The notes under the pieces are model-generated. The model saw only the letters and a program-made list of their open reading frames with translations. It had not been told where the DNA came from and searched no databases. From Bolinopsis microptera (taxonomy: Eukaryota > Ctenophora > Tentaculata > Lobata > Bolinopsidae): a stretch of DNA of 64,000 nt. Numbering within the stretch: the stretch's first letter is position 1; every line of letters starts with the position of its first letter. Below, one piece after another: positions 1 through 9,332 of the stretch. The position numbers and the translations under genes are program-made. The stretch covers positions 2,866,536 through 2,930,535 of the forward strand of contig NC_087083.1 in assembly GCF_026151205.1 (NCBI RefSeq). The letters run 5' to 3'.

Positions 1-79
1 TTTTTACTCAATGATCGGCTAAGTGCGATAATTTCATTTGTCACTGGACTTTATTTTTTATCTGATTTTTAATTGGTTG

Positions 80-150
80 TTACTGGGCGGCACTCAGCCT
101 GTCATTCCGCCGAATCTTGAATCTTTATGTTTATAATAGCTCCCAGGTTA
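80..150 (+). repeat. Short dispersed MITE-like repeat, family R1, copy 1
   Basis: This segment begins TTACTGGGCGG, contains the core CCTGTCATTCCGCCGAATCT and ends near CCCAGG. The same block recurs at 5365-5458 and, inverted, at 8300-8375. A scrambled partial copy (CCCCAGG, then TTCATAAACAT, then ATTCCGCCGAAT) lies at about 468-518. No coding sequence is visible in 1-530. The superfamily is not recognised. Confidence 0.6.
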
Positions 151-530
151 AACTGGTTGATGACATGATGTCGCAACTCTATTTTACTATCACCCAGTGA
201 CTAGACAAGAATAACTCTCAAGATCATAGATTTAATCTAATCTGCTGGGGTAATGAGGTAAAAGGATGGGTAATCGAGTTTCGTATATGTGGTCCGGCCC
301 TAAACCTAGCTAAATGTAGTTCCTGCACTGAATCACTTGCGGAGTCCTTATAACTTACTGAAATTTTAATAAACTCATTTACTTGGTGCAGTGATTAATG
401 TTGACATTGTTATAATTGAACACGAGCTCGAATATATTAGCTGATTACACCGTGTTAGGTTTCTCTTACCCCAGGTTATAATGTTCATAAACATAGATAA
501 TCTCTATTCCGCCGAATAGGTTTCTTCACA

Positions 531-950
531 GTCTAGATAGTCTAGATAGTCTAGATAGTCTAGATAGTCTAGATAGTCAAGATAGTCTAGATATTCTAGA
601 TAGTCTAGATAGTCTAGATAGTCTAGATAGTCTAGATAGTCTAGATAGTCTAGATAGTCTAGATAGTCTAGATAGTCTAGATAGTCTAGATAGTCTAGAT
701 AGTCTAGATAGTCTAGATAGTCTAGATAGTCTAGATAGTCTAGATAGTCTAGATAGTCTAGATAGTCTAGATAGTCTAGATAGTCTAGATAGTCTAGATA
801 GTCTAGATAGTCTAGATAGTCTAGATAGTCTAGATAGTCTAGATAGTCTAGATAGTCTAGATAGTCTAGATAGTCTAGATAGTCTAGATAGTCTAGATAG
901 TCTAGATAGTCTAGATAGTCTAGATAGTCTAGATAGTCTAGATAGTCTAG
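531..950. repeat. Minisatellite, 9-bp unit TCTAGATAG (about 46 copies)
   Basis: The array is nearly perfect, with only a few variant units near 577-595. All frames of the repeat are low complexity; the minus strand reads open as an LDY repeat only because 9 is a multiple of 3. It abuts the following G-rich array with no spacer. Confidence 0.95.
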
Positions 951-1493
951 GGGAGGGAGGGGAGGGAGGGGAGGGAGGGGAGGGAGGGGAGGGAGGGGAG
1001 GGAGGGGAGGGAGGGGAGGGAGGGGAGGGAGGGGAGGGAGGGGAGGGAGGGGAGGGAGGGGAGGGAGGGGAGGGAGGGGAGGGAGGGGAGGGAGGGGAGG
1101 GAGGGGAGGGAGGGGAGGGAGGGGAGGGAGGGGAGGGAGGGGAGGGAGGGGAGGGAGGGGAGGGAGGGGAGGGAGGGGAGGGAGGGGAGGGAGGGGAGGG
1201 AGGGGAGGGAGGGGAGGGAGGGGAGGGAGGGGAGGGAGGGAGGGGAGGGAGGGGAGGGAGGGGAGGGAGGGGAGGGAGGGGAGGGAGGGGAGGGAGGGGA
1301 GGGAGGGGAGGGAGGGGAGGGAGGGGAGGGAGGGGAGGGAGGGGAGGGAGGGGAGGGAGGGGAGGGAGGGAGGGAGGGGAGGGAGGGGAGGGAGGGGAGG
1401 GAGGGGAGGGAGGGGAGGGAGGGGAGGGAGGGGAGGGAGGGGAGGGAGGGGAGGGAGGGGAGGGAGGGGAGGGAGGGGAGGGAGGGAGGGGGG
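950..1493. repeat. Minisatellite, 9-bp unit GGGGAGGGA (about 60 copies)
   Basis: This is a purine-only G-rich array with a 9-bp period. Occasional units lose or gain four bases (near 1230-1235, 1370-1378 and 1480-1490). The G3-4 runs are compatible with G-quadruplex formation, which is an inference. The long open frame on the minus strand (LPP/LPS repeats) is a by-product of the period and not a gene. Confidence 0.95.
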
Positions 1494-1646
1494 ACCCATG
1501 TGATAATTAAAAATGCTGTATATTTTATAATTTACATAATTTTAATTCATAGTTCGTAAATGATTTCGTTCATAAGCGATAAAATTAAATACATTCTAAA
1601 AATACATATTCAGCTACATGATTGTCATATTACGGATTTGTTGAGT

Positions 1647-2957
1647 TCAACATTCCGTCAATTGTTCGGGATCAACCATATCACCACACGGGACCTCCAA
1701 TAATGTTGAAGGGGAAATAATAACTGAAGGTCCTGAGAGTGACGTTACAACACGTCTTGTATTGTAAGGTGACAGTGGTACTGTTCGTGAGACGTAACAC
1801 TCGGCCCTCGATAAGTCATTAGTAGCACCAGTTATCCTGAGATGAGGAGACAATGGAAACCTTGCGGGTCTCAGATCGTACATCAGCTCTGGTCTGATAT
1901 AAGGGCGCGGGCTTGGGCTGAATCTATTGTTTTCAGCGTTTTCGTGAACTGCTGATAGTTGAGTTAGTCTGTGGACCCACGTTCTGAATCTGTTGATTCG
2001 AAAATAATATAAGACTGGGTTCAGAGCTGCATTTAGTCCGGGGAAGATTACTTTGGTGACTGGCCAAATGTACGGTCCAATTATTGCATTTTCGAATACC
2101 CCTGAACTGTTCTTTTTGTGTTTCGATTGATAATCGTCATACATCACTATGGACAAAGATAAATTGAAGGGTAGGTTGCAAATTAAAAACAGTGCCGTAG
2201 CTAAAGTTACTGTTATCGATGCTCTTAGAATTAATTTATCTGAAGATGTGTCACGTGGGGCATTCTGCATTTTTACAATCGCAACTAAGAAACTGACAAA
2301 TATTATAATCGAGGGCAAAACAACCTCCATATTATGAGCCCAGTTCTGAAAATCCATAAAGTTGAGCTGATCTTGCGTGAGGGGAAGACTCTTGTTTTGG
2401 TTGTACCCCTTAATCGGATACGTATAGTCCTGTCCATAGTAAAATGCCTGTTGGAAGAATATAAGTCCTATAACGATATCGGAAAATAGGATGATGGAGT
2501 ATGGAATCAATGTAAACAGCACAGCTGCTTCTCGAATAATAGTGAAAGGTAAAACTATAGCTATGGTTCTTGTTACACTGAGCAAAACTATCAGGTATAT
2601 CGAAACCCGCTGAAGGTACTCAAACAAGACAATCCAAACTCCACAGAAGATCCTTGAGGAGAAAGCAAATGGTTGACGCAGATTCAAGAGAGTTAAAATG
2701 ACGGGCGTCAGTGCGATACTGGTACATAGATCAACCCCTGAGATCATTTTGTAGAGCTTTTCAGCGAGTGTTTTAGTGTTAGTTTTTGAAAAGTAGGCCA
2801 GAGCGAAGGAGTTGAGAATGGTACCACAGAGAAAACAGAGTATCAGGAGGGCTCCACAGAACTTATCCATCAGTAATGGTTTTGAGTAGTCGACTTGTTC
2901 GTAGAGTGATTTAAACGCATGGTAAGGCAATTCCGTCTCTGATGAGTTGCTTTCCAT
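1647..2957 (-). CDS. Class A (rhodopsin-like) GPCR, orphan, paralogue 1
   Basis: This is a 436-residue seven-transmembrane receptor, presumably at the plasma membrane and coupling to G proteins; its ligand cannot be read from sequence. Visible landmarks: N-glycosylation site at Asn4; TM1 at about 33-56 with Asn49; TM2 at about 67-92 with Asp76; the conserved Cys105 at the top of TM3; the TM3 end motif as T-R-T (Arg130) instead of DRY; Pro215 in TM5; CNLPF in TM6 (260-264) instead of CWxP; NPVLYY in TM7 (313-318). The C-tail of about 115 residues is basic and Ser/Pro-rich. Length is normal for the class. The minus strand shows CTAAC and CTTTTCAG directly before TCATG, so the coding exon probably begins just after an intron. 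A close paralogue lies at 9333-10631. The GPCR call is firm; the subfamily is unknown. Confidence 0.93.
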   Translation of the reverse strand: MESNSSETELPYHAFKSLYEQVDYSKPLLMDKFCGALLILCFLCGTILNSFALAYFSKTNTKTLAEKLYKMISGVDLCTSIALTPVILTLLNLRQPFAFSSRIFCGVWIVLFEYLQRVSIYLIVLLSVTRTIAIVLPFTIIREAAVLFTLIPYSIILFSDIVIGLIFFQQAFYYGQDYTYPIKGYNQNKSLPLTQDQLNFMDFQNWAHNMEVVLPSIIIFVSFLVAIVKMQNAPRDTSSDKLILRASITVTLATALFLICNLPFNLSLSIVMYDDYQSKHKKNSSGVFENAIIGPYIWPVTKVIFPGLNAALNPVLYYFRINRFRTWVHRLTQLSAVHENAENNRFSPSPRPYIRPELMYDLRPARFPLSPHLRITGATNDLSRAECYVSRTVPLSPYNTRRVVTSLSGPSVIISPSTLLEVPCGDMVDPEQLTEC

Positions 2958-2959
2958 GA

Positions 2960-2976
2960 CTGAAAAGGTTAGTTAA
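2960..2976 (-). other. Predicted 3' splice site two bases before the GPCR-1 ATG
   Basis: Read on the minus strand this is TTAACTAACCTTTTCAG followed by TC and the ATG. It has a branch-point-like CTAAC, a short pyrimidine tract and CAG. The gene therefore probably has a spliced 5' untranslated exon. The second receptor gene has an AG at exactly the same distance from its ATG. Confidence 0.55.
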
Positions 2977-3106
2977 ATAAGTTGTAATTTTAATCAGTTT
3001 GAGTGAAATGCTGCATTTATCACTTATCAGTAATCGGTCCCTATCATTAATTAATTGAATCCACTAATCCATAATTCAGAACTACAAAATGCAACCCGTG
3101 AAAGTT

Positions 3107-3393
3107 TTTAATACTATCAGGAACCCGTATAACCCTCAAAAGTAGTAGACTCAAAAGACTAAAATATTTATTACCTATTTAATTCGCCTTTTTGACACCA
3201 CTTGGGGGTCCAAATTTTGGGCTCTAAAATTACTATTCCTTGGCCAATTTGTTGTTTTTTCATGCTGATTTGGAGGCCATTAAAGCATTTGACCCAGTCA
3301 AAAAAGTTTCAGTTGTATATCGTTTACGGTTTTTGCGGAAAGTCGCTTTAAAGTTGATGCCGTGGTACGGATAAACACATATATATAATATCG
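3107..3393 (+). repeat. Dispersed repeat family R2, copy 1
   Basis: This is a diverged ~290-bp repeat containing CACTTGGGGGTCCAAATTTT, CCTTGGCCAATTT and a TTACGGTTTTTGC block, ending near GATGCCGTGGTACGG. Related copies are at 10797-11095 and 19585-19787 (both inverted) and 58495-58672 (same orientation). No coding potential is seen. It lies upstream of GPCR-1, and an inverted copy lies upstream of GPCR-2, so it is not simply part of the receptor duplication. Confidence 0.75.
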
Positions 3394-4190
3394 TATCGCT
3401 TTATAGTATTAGTAAGATTTAACAGAAAATATATTTTATTAAAATTTAAATGCCACGACGAATGTGAAATAAGGATTAAAGAACGATTATATATAAAATA
3501 TGACTTGTTATACTACAAAATACGCCTCTTAATCTTCATTTAAAAGTTTAAAGCAGAAAATGTACACAAGAATGAGGTTAAAAATAACCAAAGGAAGAAA
3601 CTAAATATTTAGCTTTAAATCATCTTACTAAAACATAACTATAGCTTATATACATTGAAATAGTCGTGACAAGATGATTTGCAGGGTTTTTTAATATTAA
3701 AGCAATAAACTCTAGAGCGTAATGAAACAAAGAAAACACTTGATGATCTACATTATATAATCATATATATATATGAATATAATGTAATACAACGCAAAAC
3801 TGAAAAGGTTTTGTTTAATTACTCTTAGCTTGAAAAAGACTTATGACGAGTATAGACAAATTAGATACAGATAATAACACCACTAATGTTAGTTCACGCT
3901 GCTGTACAATAAAGCACGCAATAAGACTCCGTGCACGAATATTGCAAATAGCACGCTTTATGTTTAAACTATGTCCTCTCAGTCTCAGTATTATCACCAT
4001 ATTACTTTGCAAGCATTATAATGCTATAATGATATTAAAAACGAGATTCGACAAAAACATACGAGCTTATTGTGCAAGTTGTGAACTGTATTAGCTAGTG
4101 TGAACTGTGAGTTAAATATAGCTTCTTTTTTTAATCAAGACACTTATTTTACTTCGGTGTATTCCAACAGCCACATTGTTACACAAGTGC
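3394..4190. other. AT-rich noncoding stretch
   Basis: I see no gene, RNA gene or repeat here that I can support. Short open frames on both strands show no recognisable domain. Confidence 0.5.
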
Positions 4191-4194
4191 AACC

Positions 4195-4482
4195 AGCCAA
4201 TTACAGGAATCCGAAGGATTTATTTGGCCAGTGACGGTTAAGGTAGTGTGTACCATACTTTCTTCGCCCGAGACTTCGCTGCAATGTGCAGCTCCTCATT
4301 TAACCCTCACACCCGATTTCTCGAGTAATCGGCTGAGTATACCGGGGGGCTGCATAGACCACTCAGGATCCTTAGCTGAACGTCAACGACGCTCACCCCA
4401 CGACCAGGCAGACAGTGGGATTTAAACCCGCAACCTCACGATTGCACCACCAACTAGTTGACCAGCTACGTACAGTCTCCTG
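4195..4482 (-). mobile_element. tRNA-derived SINE-like element
   Basis: On the minus strand the right end starts with a tRNA-like head. It has a degenerate A-box region (GGTCAACTAGTTGGTGG) and a good B box (GCGGGTTTAAATCCCAC, close to the GGTTCRANNCC consensus). A tRNA-unrelated body of about 200 bp follows, rich in CpG, then a tail containing AAATAAATCCTTCGGATT. This layout is that of a pol III SINE. No second copy is seen in the window, so boundaries are approximate. A decayed tRNA gene alone would not explain the long body. Confidence 0.5.
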
Positions 4483-4797
4483 GACAACTGGAACCTTTTG
4501 GGCCATGCACAAGCCAATAGCATGTATGGTCCTGCAGTCTCCTTGTCCTTGAATCTGTGTTTTGATCCATCTTTTCTTAAAATTTTCCATTTGTATCACT
4601 TAGACTCACCTATTAAATGTTAATCGACACCACTGGTCCTTATAGTTAGATTTAGCCATGGCACGACTACTCAAACGTAACAGTTAAATAGGTGTGACAT
4701 ACTATTATATTCTTATAATTATATCATATGAATTGATTGCACTGCTAATAAATAAAATACTTTGTTTTACTAAAATACTTTGTTTTACTTTTACTGC

Positions 4798-4834
4798 AAA
4801 GCTGGCGTTTTAACCAACTGCGCTACCTGGCCGT
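4798..4834 (-). other. tRNA 5'-half-like fragment
   Basis: The minus strand reads GGCCAGGTAGCGCAGTTGG followed by TTAAAACGCCAG, which is an acceptor-strand-like start plus a perfect A box (TAGCGCAGTTGG) and D arm. No T arm or B box follows, so this is not a functional tRNA gene. It could be the head of a truncated SINE or an inserted tRNA half. Confidence 0.4.
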
Positions 4835-5364
4835 AAAATGTTTACTATTTTTCTAAGTTACTGAAAGAAGTTGGGACAAACACTAACGAGGAACTGCGAA
4901 GGGATTATATTTATATATGGAGGAATATATTGAGGGGGTTATCTGGCGTGGATCAGACTTAGTTCCGTCTCCGACGTATTACTATTACTATTAGTAGTAG
5001 TTAATTTTCTGATCCGCGCCATTATAATTGATGATGGCGTCTGATATCATATTATTTAAATAATCTCCATGTAATATATTCATGCATTTGTAATCCGTGT
5101 GTTTATGCAAGCTGACATTGATATATAGGCATAATGCTATCTGAATCTTTGAAGATAAAGTGAATATCCGATACTAAGCTACTAAACTATATTTTAGACT
5201 ATAATTATATTTTCCATTAAAAATCACTGTTCATACTTCAGTCTTCATAGTGATACAGACAGTAAATAATTAGTAAAAGCGCACAAATCAAAATAACTTT
5301 GCAAAGTTAATCAACTAAAAGAGCCACACGAACAATTTTAATACCAATTAAATTCAGACTCACG
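4835..5364. repeat. AT-rich spacer holding a short hairpin MITE-like element
   Basis: Bases 4944-5021 have inverted ends TGGCGTGGATCAGA and TCTGATCCGCGCCA (one mismatch) around a short unique centre, consistent with a tiny MITE remnant. The rest of the stretch shows nothing I can support. Confidence 0.4.
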
Positions 5365-5458
5365 TTACTGGGCGGGCCGCCGGCCGAGCGACGCTCAGCC
5401 TGTCATTCCGCCGAATCTCTATTTTATTATGTTTATAAACATAATAGCCTGGGATCCC
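5365..5458 (+). repeat. Dispersed repeat family R1, copy 2
   Basis: It shares the TTACTGGGCG start, the CCTGTCATTCCGCCGAATCT core and the AACATAATAGCCTGGG end with the copies at 80-150 and 8300-8375. It carries an extra GGCCGCCGGCCGAG segment of about 20 bp after the first ten bases. Confidence 0.65.
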
Positions 5459-5653
5459 CTGTTTATCCTAAATTTGTGTTTTCTAGTTTCGTGGACAGTA
5501 CAAATTTTTGCACGCATTTAGCGTAAGTTATAAAAAAAGTTAAGTAAAATTTTTTCAAGAGGTCCAGATTGAGATACTGATAAGACTGACGCGTGGCAAG
5601 CTTCCAACAAAACAACTTCGGTCGCTATATTCCTTGACTCGTTACTTCTTTAG

Positions 5654-5788
5654 TCTTTTGTGCCTACGACGACATATGCAGCACAAAAGTCATGGATCGG
5701 GGAAATAAAATTAAAATGTAATCCCTGCGATCCTGCTAGCTGTGCGTGCCGGCGTTGTGTGCGTAATTGTAACTGTGGCTTTGAGTAG
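5654..5788 (+). other. Possible short cysteine-rich coding segment
   Basis: A frame with no start codon runs from just after a TAG to TAG at 5786. Its last 23 residues hold seven Cys with spacing C-x2-C-x4-C-x-C-x2-C-x3-C-x-C. The DNA is more GC-rich than its surroundings. This could be the last exon of a small Cys-rich protein, a transposon remnant, or chance. I do not recognise a family. Confidence 0.2.
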
Positions 5789-6284
5789 GTGGTGAGTACT
5801 ACTAGTTGTCTGTGTGAGACTATAATAACTTAATAAGGAACACACAACAGAGGGATATAATACGGGAACAATGCTGTACACCTGTGTGTGTGCTCTGCTC
5901 TACATACACGAGTGGAAAGGATTTCACAATGCCCATGTGCCACTTATCGATAAAGAGAAGGAGCCTAAGTAATGGGCGTATTTCCTGCACTGTTTTTAAT
6001 ACACAGGATGTTCCATGCACTTCCTTCACTGCTACAAGTAAAAACCGTAAACACATGCATCTCCCTAGAGCAATATTTATACTAATTCTAATCTACCAAA
6101 CGTTAACAACAATAATATGTAATTCGAGCATTTTCCGTCTGCCATTTGATAATTTCTAGCAGAACTACAAAATCAATACACAAATATAGTGTCCGCCCCA
6201 CAGGGAGACTAAAGTGTAAAGAAATAGACTATAAATTATAATGCTTTTGGACATGTATGGAAACACACAACGTAAACACACAGA

Positions 6285-6399
6285 GGGCACAGGGAGACTA
6301 AAGTGCAAAGAAACTGCTGCTAACTGCTGCTAACTACTGCAAACAGCAGCCAGCAGCAGTTAGCAGCAGTTTCTTTGCACTTCAGTCTCCCTGTGGCCC
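6285..6399. mobile_element. Perfect-hairpin foldback element (115 bp)
   Basis: The two halves are inverted copies. GGGCACAGGGAGACTAAAGT at the left pairs with the complementary end at 6380-6399, and the interior is made of CTGCTGCTAA-type repeats and their complement. A direct copy of one end (CAGGGAGACTAAAGTGTAAA) lies at about 6201-6220. This is typical of a MITE or foldback remnant. No transposase is seen nearby. Confidence 0.65.
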
Positions 6400-7780
6400 G
6401 TTCGTTATCAAGATTCATGAAGGCTTGGGTTAATTTGTAAATCTGTAAATGATACACTACTGTTCAGGTTGCAAGTATAAAAACACTGATTTGAACTGTA
6501 GATCATAAGATCATACACTCTTGTGAAACCAGAGGCAGATATATATAAGTATATACACTCCCAACAAACTGATGACATGAGCCATGAATCCAGAGTTATA
6601 TCCAGAAATATGGTCTAATGATTCATTAATGATGAAGTGGTTTAGGGTTATATGTTAATATTTGTCGTCAACAGCAGGTTTCACTGTTTGCCGTGAAAGA
6701 AACAAAAAGATGCACGTGGATTTATAATTGTTTGAGGAGAAATAAAGCATGAGCCTCCGCTGAACAAATGCGCACATTGCATTTAATTTTATCTTTTAAT
6801 AATTACGTTATTTACCTGATCTGAGGACCCCAGGCCAGGCTATTAATATTATATAATAATAAGAATTCTGTTGATTTTTGAATACGCTCAAAGGTATTCA
6901 AAACCATTAAAAATTCAATAAATTTTCGATTATAAAGATAATTTTTCAATTGAATTTTATTTGTCACACGTTGTAGACCTGCCGCGCACGTGTGCACGGC
7001 TGTATCGTGGCTTTCGCCACGATACTATAGTGAAACGACAATGCGGGGGTCACGACGTGATACATTATAAATGTATACAGTAAGCAAAAAAAGTAGTTAT
7101 TAAATTTAAACAGTCTAAATGTTGATATGATTTAGCCTGTGTATCTGCAACTAAAACGTTTTACTTCTACGTAAATATTTTAAAACACTCAAATCTTCCA
7201 AGACACCAATGATGTAAACGAAATATTTGAACATCCGATCGTAAATTTGATCGGAGAACAAAGTAAAGTTCAATTTCGCTGCGTGGCGTAACTGAAACAA
7301 TGGAAACCACGACTGCGTCAATAATTTGTGTATTAAACAAAGCGACAAAGTATGTTAATATTTCTAAAAATTAATGTGTCCCGCAGTTTATAACTTTGAA
7401 ACAACAGCAGGCTCATTACATGGAGCAATGTGTGCAATTGCAAACCTTTAGAACCGAAGTTCTTTCGAACGTTATGTTGAAAAATATGAAAGTGTCTAAA
7501 TTTGGAGTATATAGTTTAAATTACTATGATTGATGATTGTAAATATAAACGTGTCATGGACGGTTAAAATCCACCGTTGAAGAACCCTCTCGCTTGCAGT
7601 TGTGCACGTAGACTCATATATCAATATGACTATGTGAACATCCACCTAGGCTGTTGGATTTAACAGCAAGTTTCAATATACAATTTAGGTTGTGTAAAAT
7701 GAAACACTTTTTCTATAAAACACTTTTCAAACTGGAAAGAATATTCAGTAGAGCTGAACAACAATTACAAGCACCATATC
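6400..7780. other. AT-rich noncoding stretch
   Basis: Several short open frames are present on both strands, but none has domain-like composition. I see no gene or defined repeat. Confidence 0.45.
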
Positions 7781-7965
7781 GGACCTTATTGGACCTTATC
7801 GGACCTTATTGGACCTTATTGGACCTTATTGGACCTTATCGGACCTTATTGTACCTTATCGGACCTTATTGTACCTTATCGGACCTTATTGGACCTTATC
7901 AGACCTTATCGGACCTTATCGGACCGGACATGAAAATGAACGGACACAATTATGAACGGACATTA
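7781..7965. repeat. 10-bp minisatellite GGACCTTAT(T/C) and flanking R3 repeat
   Basis: About 14 units of GGACCTTATT or GGACCTTATC run to 7925. They are followed by GGACCGGACATGAAAATGAA and ATGAACGGACATTACAA. Related words (GAACGGACATTAAAAT, TACCTTATCGGACTTTAA) occur at about 31120-31255 and 58441-58490, so the array probably grew inside a dispersed element. The 112-codon frame across it is not a gene. Confidence 0.8.
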
Positions 7966-8153
7966 CAACCATCAAAAATTCAAATTTGTTAATCTTTTTT
8001 GTGTTACTATGCAGCTGTTCATTGTTGGCGGAACAGATTACGGTAAATTGATTTAACTGGTTAAAATCGATTTCCATACTTTCAATACGTTTTTTGTTTC
8101 GATTGTTCTGCTTTGTAGCTTATAAAAAAGCATATAATTATAATGTACCTGGT

Positions 8154-8192
8154 ACAAAATGCATATGGTACATTGTACCATATGCATTTTGT
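8154..8192. repeat. 39-bp near-perfect palindrome
   Basis: ACAAAATGCATATGGTACA is followed, after one base, by its exact reverse complement. The 19-bp arms and one-base centre make it cruciform-prone. A GGTACC-like half-word also lies just outside (8145-8155). No function is assigned. Confidence 0.8.
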
Positions 8193-8299
8193 CCAATTTT
8201 CAGGATTTCTTGGTCGATACTTCTAGTTATAACGCTAATTGAAATGATATATATATATATTTGTTGTATATCCACTATCCACTATCCATGAATTATTTT

Positions 8300-8375
8300 A
8301 CCTGGGACCCCAGGATATTATGTTCATGAACAAAATAGAGATTCGGCGGAATGACAGGCTCAGCGTCGCCCAGTA
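8300..8375 (-). repeat. Dispersed repeat family R1, copy 3
   Basis: This is an inverted copy of the R1 block. On the minus strand it reads TTACTGGGCGACGCTGAGCC, then the CCGCCGAATCTC core, and ends at CCTGGGGTCCC. It is the cleanest copy and suggests a repeat of about 75 bp. Confidence 0.65.
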
Positions 8376-9332
8376 AGGATTATTACAAATGAGTGTATCT
8401 CTTCATTTTACAAAAAGTCTGAAATTGAAAGATTCATAGTCATACACAAAGTCAAAAGATGAAATCAAAACCATAATACTAATAGTAATACGAGCGTGCT
8501 AAATCACTCTACAGTCGATCTTCGAGATTGTTCTGAAAGTGCCCCCTACAGTTGAAACCAACTTCAATCGATGCGATGTTTTTTCGGACGCTGATTTCGA
8601 ATCACCTCCCATGACATAGCCATAGGGTTAAAATGCTCCCCTGACGAGATATTGGCGAAAAACTGTCTCGATCACGTGATATGACCGTATAGGGAAGTTA
8701 GTATAATTTCTCGTTAGGGTTAGGGATTCAGCATATGCTTTTGTTACGGATTGGGTGAGGGTTCCGGTTAGGATCAGATTGGTCCATTGGAGGGTTAGGG
8801 TTTCGAATAGTCGTTCAGGACCAGCTAGAGAACGAGTTGAAAAAGTCACGTGACAGTCGAGTTTAGAGTGATTAATCATCATCCATACTAATAGGAAGCA
8901 TGTTTCCTCCGTCCATTTTCCTCCATCCATTTTCCTCCAATATACAATGATATGTATCAAAATTACATAGCCTAAGGCTAAAGGAAATTAAACAGCGCAA
9001 TGCCGAAGCTTGTCATTTTATTTATATAAATAATATTTGTTTATTTTTTTAATCTATAATATAAATAATATTTTATTTATATAATCCCTTACAGTTATAA
9101 GTTATAAGAATTGAAATTAAAAAATACAACGTGACCATGACAAAGATCAACTTTAGAGTCGGATATTGTTTAAAATTCTATGATATCACTGGAGAACAAA
9201 AGTTTATCTATGTTGTCGAAGGATGTTATACTATATGTTATAGCTTTGGATCTGATCTAATTGTATTCAGCTTACGGTTGCCATTAGCTACTTGGGGCAA
9301 TCTTTTGGGTCGAAAATCCGGTTGACGATTAA
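8376..9332. other. Noncoding stretch between R1 and GPCR-2
   Basis: The stretch is AT-rich with scattered TTAGGGTT-like words at 8713-8800 and two near-repeats of TTTTCCTCCATCCATTT at 8917-8937. The 110-codon minus-strand frame here has no recognisable domain and low-complexity sources, so I do not call it. TTTATT words at 9000-9075 could serve as poly(A) signals for GPCR-2 on the minus strand. Confidence 0.45.

Noticed and set aside
504..1499. Long minus-strand frame of LPP/LPS and LDY repeats
   Set aside because: It is produced entirely by two 9-bp minisatellites, with no unique domain or composition of a real protein.
8628..8960. 110-codon minus-strand frame
   Set aside because: No recognisable domain; it overlaps TTAGGG-like and TTTTCCTCCAT repeat words.
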